From NCBI GenBank assembly GCA_025175895.1, contig CM045998.1, positions 12,385,153-12,449,152 of the forward strand: DNA of 64,000 bases, in the 5' to 3' direction. Below are positions 57,835-64,000 of this stretch, piece after piece; positions within the stretch are counted from its first letter, which is position 1, and each line of letters starts with the position of its first letter. Origin of the DNA: Wurfbainia villosa. Taxonomy: Eukaryota; Streptophyta; Magnoliopsida; Zingiberales; Zingiberaceae. The translations under genes were made by a program, and so were the position numbers. Below the pieces are notes generated by a model. It ran no database searches and was not told the DNA's origin. It saw nothing but the letters and a program-made list of their open reading frames with translations.

Positions 57835-59319
57835 ATGGCCCATCTCGAGGGTTTTAGCACCGTCCGACCACCGTTTTACAACGGTGACGATTTTCGTTAC
57901 TGGAAAGGTCGGATGGAGTGCTTCCTAAAAACCCAAATAGAGATGTGGATTGTGATCCAAACCGGGTTCACCCTTTCTACTAATGAAGAAGGTGAATCCT
58001 TGGATTACAATCAGTGGTCCATTGCCACTAAACGACAAGTTGAGGCAGATGCAAAGGCGACTCAAATCCTGCAGTGCGGGCTATCCAAGGAGGAGCTGAA
58101 CCGAGTCGGACCCTTCATCAGCGCAAGAGATCTCTGGACGAGGCTGATCGAGTTACACGAAGGATCGGATCAAGCTAAGGTTTGCAAATGTGATTTGTTG
58201 TTCAATAAATTGTACACACTAAAAATGCAGGAACACGAGACGACAACACAATTGCACGCCCGCGTCCAGGACATCGTCAACAACCTACACGCAATCGGGC
58301 AAAAGGTCGAAAACCGCGACCTTATAAGGTATGTTCTAAACTCTTTTCCGAGAACTACCTTGTGGGCATCCATGGTCGACGCCTACAAGGTTTCCAAGGA
58401 CCTTTCTAAAGTTAGAATAGACGAATTATTTTCTGATTTCGAATTACATGAGCAGTCCAACTCGGAACCCGAGAGGGGTATAGCCTTGTTTGCAGGTTCA
58501 AAGAAGAAGAAAATCGCAAGCAAGCCACCACCAACCGAGGAGGAAGATGAATCCGAAGAAGAAGTTGACCCGGAGTTGACTGCTGAACTAATGAACCTAG
58601 CTCGAAGGATAGCCAAGGGACGAAAGCGAACCACGACTCGACCCAACCAAGGTAAGCCTAAAAGTTCTAATATTAGGTGTTATGAGTGTAACAGGTTTGG
58701 ACATATCAAGTCCGAGTGCCCCAAGCTCAACCACCAAGCACCTAAGCACAAGAAGGCCCTCAACGCGACATGGGAAGAAGCGTCATCCGAAGAAGACGAA
58801 TACCACATCTTCATGGCGAAATCGATTGAGTCAGACACGGAGACCGAACCTGAACTTGAGTCAGAACCTGAGGATGACTCGGACTACGAAGCTACCTTCA
58901 AGTCAAGCCACAGATACGCATCCGGTTCAAAAGATACCCTTAAAGTAAGTCGAACTTTATTTAATACTTTACATAATACGGTTAGGTTTTTGTCTAGAAA
59001 GTTAGCTAAGTCTGAGTCCAAGGTCGAGACCCTGGTTGAGGAGGTCAAACTCCTCAAACACAAGGTCTCCCTAACCTCTTCGACTAGTCGAGTTCAAGAG
59101 AAGGACTCAACTCGGGTTGAAAAACTCGAAGTTGAGAACTCACTCTTGAAAAGTCAAGTCGAAGATCTTAGGAATACGTTGGAAAGGTTCACTTCGGGAT
59201 CCAAAGGACTTGACCTCCTACTTGGATCTCAAAGGGTCGTGTACAACAAGGCTGGACTGGGGTTTAACTCAAACATGACTAATAGGTCGTATATGTCGAT
59301 TGTAAGTCGACATAGGAAA
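57835..59319 (+). CDS. Sirevirus B gag, 3' end cut by Sirevirus A
   Basis: Open for 501 codons from 57820; MAHLEGFSTVRPPFYNG (57835) is the more usual gag start. Domains: UBN2-type capsid region with FRYWKGRMECFLKT and ARDLWTRLIELHEGS, acidic linker, CCHC zinc knuckle CYECNRFGHIKSEC (residues 287-300 of the 57820 frame), acidic tract, and a C-terminal coiled coil (LVEEVKLLKHKV, VENSLLKSQVEDLRNTLE). It ends at GSQRVVYNKAGLGF...RHRK, where the LTR of Sirevirus A begins at 59320; the stop codon TAG comes from that LTR. Gag forms the virus-like particle. The pol of this element is not in the window and may follow beyond it. Confidence 0.9.
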
Positions 59320-60533
59320 TGTTAGGGCAATCTCTTGCCGTGATATGGTTTTGATGGTGTGGCAAAGGGTTTAAGTTAGTTTGTTATGTTGATTTGATAT
59401 GTGCGTTGAAGTCATGCAGGACTTAGTAATTCGCACATGGAGCCATGGCGAGTTTCACCAACTCATCACTCGGGCCTTGAGTCGGTGAAGGATTGCTTTG
59501 CGGAAGCCGTGCGCTTGGAGCATCCGAGGGACCGCCGGACGAGAAGCTTGGAGTGAAGCCGGAGGAAGTAGACTTCGAGGCAAGAAACGCGAAGGAGCAT
59601 TGCAGAGCCGTGCGCCTGATGCTGCCGAGGGACGTGGCCGAGAACGAAGAGAACTTCGAAGGCGAGGGACTCCGAGAGATGAGAGTGAGCGATTGTAACC
59701 CAGGAAGGGTAGCTCTTAGGTGAAACTTGACCATCTGGCCAAGTGTCGGATGAGTTTTCGACACGATCGATCATGTCATGGCGGCCGATCGCTCGAATCG
59801 ATGGGTTGATCGATCGTATAAGACCGGCCAGTGCTTGGGCGATCGACTACCATGGATCGGCAGCTTGATCGATGTCGATAGCGATCGACTACCAGGAATG
59901 GCAATGATCGATCGATAGCACTGCACGCACAGAATGGAGTCGACTGATCGGGCACTCGACCGATCGAGCACCGGGCCGATCGATGGTGCCATCCCGATCG
60001 AATACCGTTGGATGGAATCCAACGTGGAAAGCGGCCGTTATTGGGCAACGGCTACGGGATCAGTCGACTGATCGAGGGAATCAGTCGACTGATCCTGTGT
60101 CAACGGGAAGAAACCCTCTTCCTCTATAAAAAGGAAGGGGGTAAGGGTTTGGGAGGCTAATGCTTATGCTCTAATACTCTCCCAAAGTTCCCTAAGGCTT
60201 TCCATCCTCTTACTCAAGCTTATTTCCATTCTACTTGTAAGAGGAGTGTTTGTAAAGGTTACCTCCACCTAGCTTGGTGCAAAGGAGAGACCAATAGTGA
60301 TTGGGTTTCGGAGTGATTCACCGTGGACGAATCGGACCGTGGATTAGCGGCGTAGCCATGAACCACGTTATATCTCCGTGTTTGTATTGTCTTTGTTTTA
60401 CTTCTATTTGCTTGTCTTAGTTTATTGCTTCCGCTTGCACTAACGTTTTCGTAGACGAGCAAAATACGACATACAACGAACGAGGGCTATTCACCCCCTC
60501 TAGCCGGCCATTCGTATCAATCAACCCCCAACA
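59320..60533 (+). repeat. Sirevirus A 5' LTR, 1214 bp
   Basis: TGTTAGGG ... CCCCAACA. Contains a TATA box (CTATAAAAAG at about 60124), many CGATCGA motifs at 59765-60000, a perfect 16 bp palindrome GATCAGTCGACTGATC (60058-60073) and a second copy of its core at 60080-60093. Confidence 0.9.
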
Positions 60534-60535
60534 AG

Positions 60536-60547
60536 TGGTATCAGAGC
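60536..60547 (+). other. Sirevirus A primer-binding site
   Basis: TGGTATCAGAGC, two bases after the LTR end and about 50 bases before the gag start. Confidence 0.9.
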
Positions 60548-60596
60548 AAGGTCGCTCTTCAAGGACTAACCGCCGCGAGAGCACTTCAACAAGTAA

Positions 60597-62309
60597 ATGG
60601 CCGGCTCAAACATCCACCCTCCGAAGTTTGACGGCAAATTCTCTTGGTGGAAAAAGAGAATGGAGGTATTCTTCGAAACCGACTTTGAAATCCTTTTAAT
60701 AATGGAAAACGGTTTCGAGTTGCCTAGGAACGAGAATGGGGAGCCATTGGAGAAATCTAGGTGGAGCAAAAGACAAAGAGAAGAATACTTGGCAAATTCA
60801 AAGGCCAAGCACCACCTATACAATGTGCTCCCTCAACAAGAAGTAAATAGAATAGGGGAGTGCTCAAGTGCCAAGGAGATGTGGGAGAAGTTGGTTGAAC
60901 TTCATGAAGGCACTTCGGAGGCAAAGCTAGCAAGAAGAGATCTCCTCCGCTCCCAATTATCAAATATCAAGCTTGAAAAGGGAGAAAAGGTAACTTCCCT
61001 ACATTCTAGATTTAAAGAAATATTGATTGGGCTAACGAGTGTAGGTGAGAAGCTATCGAACCGGGATATAGTAATGAAGGTCATAGATGCCTTTCCCCGG
61101 TCCTCAAGATGGAGCTCCATGGTGGACTCATTTTACATCTCCAAGAACTTAGAAGTAAGCACCTTGGAGGAATTCTTTTCAACCATGGAGCTTCATGAGA
61201 CAAGGCTTGAAGGTATACAAGAAGAGCCTAGAGTCCAAAATTCACGAGGAGTAGCCTTGATGGCAAACAAGGGGAAGAAGAAGATGGAAGTCCCCTCCTC
61301 TTTCGATGATGAAGCATCTTCCTCCTCCTCCATGGATAGCACCGAAGAAGCCTATATGGTAAGAAGGGTAAGACGGGCTTTAAAAGGTTTTCATTTTCAT
61401 AAATCTAATGATAGGAATAGAAGACCAAGGGGGAAGGTCATATGCTATAATTGCCAAGGAGAGGGACATATAAGGGATAATTGTCCCCTCCTAAATAAGA
61501 ACAAGAAAGAAGAAAAGAAGAAGAAGGGGAGCAAGAAAAAGGAAGAAGAAAAGAAGGCAAAAGGAAAAGGGAAGGCCATGGCACTCAAAGCCAAGACATG
61601 GGATGACGTTGCCCCCGCCTCCTCATCCGAAGAAGAAGAACATGTCTACTCTAACCTAGCACTTATGGCTCTTCATGACTCGGATTGCTCCTCCTCCTCC
61701 TCAAATGAAGAATCAAGCTCACGTGGGGAAAGCTCAAATGAAGGGGGAGCTTCTACATCCTCTTCATCCGAAGAAGAAGAAGAGAATATGGAAACTATGG
61801 TAACGAATGCTTCTCCTAAGAAAATAGTTTCCATAATTTCTAGTTTAACTAAGGAGTTATTTGGCATGAAAAAGAAAAGTAAAAGCATGCTTAGTCAAAT
61901 TAGGGAATTAGAACAAAAGCTAGAAAATGCATGCTTAAATGATAATGTTTCTTCTTGCCATGATGATGCATGCTCACATGACCTTTATATGCCATTGGAT
62001 GTTAATGATGCATGCATAGAGGAAAATAGGGCATTAAGGGAAAAGGTAGATTACTTAACCAAAGCCCTAGAGAAATTCACAATAGGCTCCAATACCCTTA
62101 ACATGATAATTGGGAGCCAAAGGGCAAGTTTTAACAAAAAAGGCCTAGGCTACAAGGAAAAGAAAAATGAAAAGGCCTACAAATGCCTAATAGCTAGGGG
62201 ACAAGACAAAAACAAAGTAATAGCTAAGAAATGGATCCCCAAGGAATTTCTAGTGAACCCCATAGGCAAAAATCTATTTTGGGTTCCAAAATCCATCCTT
62301 AAGGGTTAG
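60597..62309 (+). CDS. Sirevirus A gag, intact, 570 residues
   Basis: Begins MAGSNIHPPKFDGKFSWWKK, the plant Copia gag start. UBN2 capsid part includes SSAKEMWEKLVELHEGTSEA and DAFPRSSRWSSMVDSFY. The zinc knuckle is CYNCQGEGHIRDNC (residues 283-296), followed by a Lys-rich block (about 298-330), Ser/Glu-rich acidic tracts and a C-terminal coiled coil ending like gag B (NMIIGSQRASFNKKGLGY). The frame is uninterrupted and ends TAG. Start chosen as the first ATG after the primer site. With no pol in the element, mobilisation would need protease, integrase and RT supplied by another Sirevirus. Confidence 0.9.
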   Translation: MAGSNIHPPKFDGKFSWWKKRMEVFFETDFEILLIMENGFELPRNENGEPLEKSRWSKRQREEYLANSKAKHHLYNVLPQQEVNRIGECSSAKEMWEKLVELHEGTSEAKLARRDLLRSQLSNIKLEKGEKVTSLHSRFKEILIGLTSVGEKLSNRDIVMKVIDAFPRSSRWSSMVDSFYISKNLEVSTLEEFFSTMELHETRLEGIQEEPRVQNSRGVALMANKGKKKMEVPSSFDDEASSSSSMDSTEEAYMVRRVRRALKGFHFHKSNDRNRRPRGKVICYNCQGEGHIRDNCPLLNKNKKEEKKKKGSKKKEEEKKAKGKGKAMALKAKTWDDVAPASSSEEEEHVYSNLALMALHDSDCSSSSSNEESSSRGESSNEGGASTSSSSEEEEENMETMVTNASPKKIVSIISSLTKELFGMKKKSKSMLSQIRELEQKLENACLNDNVSSCHDDACSHDLYMPLDVNDACIEENRALREKVDYLTKALEKFTIGSNTLNMIIGSQRASFNKKGLGYKEKKNEKAYKCLIARGQDKNKVIAKKWIPKEFLVNPIGKNLFWVPKSILKG

Positions 62310-63569
62310 AAAACCCCTAGGGTAGTCAACCACATGGACCTAACCTATATCATATTTTGGTTGACTTAGGATGACGGGACAACATTTTTTAGATAGTGTT
62401 GGGTGATGATAACGTACCCATAAATAGGTAATAATGCTTAAATCATGATGATTAATGTAATCCCTATGTATATTTGCAATCATGATTTATGTTTTTGAAA
62501 TTTGGCACGTTATCATAAGAAATAGGTTTGAATCATGCTTTAGGTGATACCTTGTTTATTATCATCATATAATACCTAATGCATGACTATTATTTGATGA
62601 ATACATGAGTTTCATGATCATAATGTAGAATTCATTCATATATGTCATTATGATCATGTAAATTGTTAGGTTGATACTTAACCATGATAGAATTGCATGA
62701 ATATATTGGTTAAGTATATTCAAATACCCCCTAGGATGCATCTCACACTCACTATAGGCTACTTTGATTGAAAACTTAGCATGAGTGAGATGTTAGGATG
62801 ATACAAATGTCCACTAATGCCTATGGCATTTAGATGGTCATTTAAAGTATCAACATAGCAATAATAGACCAATCATGGGGAAGGCTTATGTTTAATTCAT
62901 AGACATATTGCCCAAAGATCATGGTTGGATATTTTATATGTTTTCAAAACAATTTCTTACCTTTAAATACATGTATTCATGTTTTGAAACAATTGGAACC
63001 AAAACTAGGTGTTAAACTTGATACTATCATGATCAAAAACCTAGTAGTTTTTTTTAAGCTTTTGGATTTTTGGCAAAAACGTGAAAATATAATGATTTTT
63101 CATGAAAAACTATTTTTCCCTGATAGATACACTTAAATGAAATGTGTTCCCCAGATTTCATGATTTTTCAAATTTTCTGGAATTTTTTATGCATTTCTGA
63201 ATTTCGGCCAGAAAAATCAGAAATTCCGAAAATCACGTGCGATCGGTATATCGAACGATCGTGATGGCTTGCATTCAGACATCAGCTGAATTCAATTTTT
63301 ATCAACTTGTGGTATTTTCTTTCTATTAGACTTGATGCCATATGCTCTTAACTTAGTATTCATATTTTTGATGGTGTCAAAGGGGGAGAAATGAATGTGT
63401 TTAAGTTATTTATGAGAGGGGAAGAGATTTAGGAGAAGTTTCATGGATTAAGGGGGAGTTGCATGTTGCTATCAAATGTTTATGTTTACATGCTTTCTTT
63501 CCTTTAAAATTTATATCAAATGCTTTTACCTAACTTAAACGGATTGCCACACATCAAAAAGGGGGAGAT
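62310..63569 (+). other. Sirevirus A non-coding 3' internal region with repeated polypurine tracts
   Basis: 1.26 kb after gag without any protease, integrase, RT or envelope-like frame. Near the 3' end AAGGGGGAG-type tracts recur at about 63380, 63450 and 63557; the last one adjoins the 3' LTR. Multiple such tracts are a known hallmark of Sireviruses. Confidence 0.75.
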
Positions 63570-64000
63570 TGTTAGGGCAATCTCTTGCCGTGATATGATT
63601 TTGATGGTGTGGCAAAGGGTTTAAGTTAGTTTGTTATGTTGATTTGATATGTGCCTTGAAGTCATGCAGGACTTAGTAATTCGCACATGGAGCCATGGCG
63701 AGTTTCACCAACTCATCACTCGGGCCTTGAGTCGGTGAAGGATTGCTTTGCGGAAGCCGTGCGCTTGGAGCATCCGAGGGACCGCCGGACGAGAAGCTTG
63801 GAGTGAAGCCGGAGGAAGTAGACTTCGAGGCAAGAAACGCGAAGGAGCATTGCAGAGCCGTGCGCCTGATGCTGCCGAGGGACGTGGCCGAGAACGAAGA
63901 GAACTTTGAAGGCGAGGGACTCCGAGAGATGAGAGTGAGCGATTGTAACCCGGGAAGGGTAGCTCTTAGGTGAAACTTGGCCATCTGGCCAAGTGTCGGA
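63570..64000 (+). repeat. Sirevirus A 3' LTR, partial
   Basis: Matches 59320-59750 with five substitutions in 431 bp, four of them transitions. Truncated by the window end. Confidence 0.95.

Larger units (their letters stand above)
59320..64000 (+). mobile_element. Sirevirus A, young, gag-only (3' LTR runs off the window)
   Basis: 5' LTR 59320-60533, internal domain 60534-63569, 3' LTR from 63570. The internal domain is only 3.0 kb and encodes gag alone. The compared 431 bp of the two LTRs differ at five positions. Preceded by GGAAA (59315-59319), the expected 5 bp duplication; its partner is outside the window. Confidence 0.9.

Noticed and set aside
1..64000. tRNA, rRNA or miRNA genes
   Set aside because: TGGTATCAGAGC stretches are primer-binding sites, not tRNA genes; no cloverleaf, rRNA or convincing miRNA precursor other than transposon hairpins was seen.

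Overview
The window looks like nuclear DNA of a flowering plant, most likely a monocot. The one cellular gene is intronless and very GC-rich, as in commelinid monocots. It lies in AT-rich intergenic DNA packed with nested transposons, including Sirevirus-type Copia elements and a badnavirus-like endogenous pararetrovirus. I cannot name the species.

Layout. 1-4800: one host gene (969-1580, minus strand), a VQ-motif/calmodulin-binding protein, with a WRKY-type promoter site and four TGACGTCA palindromes nearby. 4809-7400: a decayed PIF/Harbinger transposon. 7400-10185: scraps of retroelements, including a Ty3/Gypsy gag-protease fragment. 10186-15511: a 5.3 kb foldback with two arms of about 2.6 kb around a loop of about 86 bp. 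It is followed at once by a primer-binding site, a mini internal domain and a 198 bp TRIM-like LTR. 16134-16626 and 18212-18875: two hAT-type MITEs with recognisable 8 bp target duplications. 20109 to about 53430: a CACTA (En/Spm) element on the minus strand, split inside its TNP2 transposase by the largest feature of the window. That feature, at 23171-51963, is a tandem array of one Copia element: five LTRs alternating with four internal domains, all in plus orientation. 54480-56540: a broken Caulimoviridae-like sequence. 56540-64000: a Sirevirus with its gag, interrupted by a second, very young Sirevirus derivative that carries gag but no pol; its 3' LTR runs off the window.

How the parts relate. 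Apart from the VQ gene this is a transposon-in-transposon landscape. The order of events can be read from the breaks: CACTA first, then a Copia insertion into its TNP2 frame, then expansion of that Copia into an LTR-sharing tandem array; separately, Sirevirus B, then Sirevirus A into B. All four Copia units share the same crippled gag, so one defective founder was multiplied locally. Several blocks of the array carry dense tiny deletions and almost no substitutions, which looks more like poor assembly consensus than natural decay. Copy number and the broken frames there should be read with that in mind.
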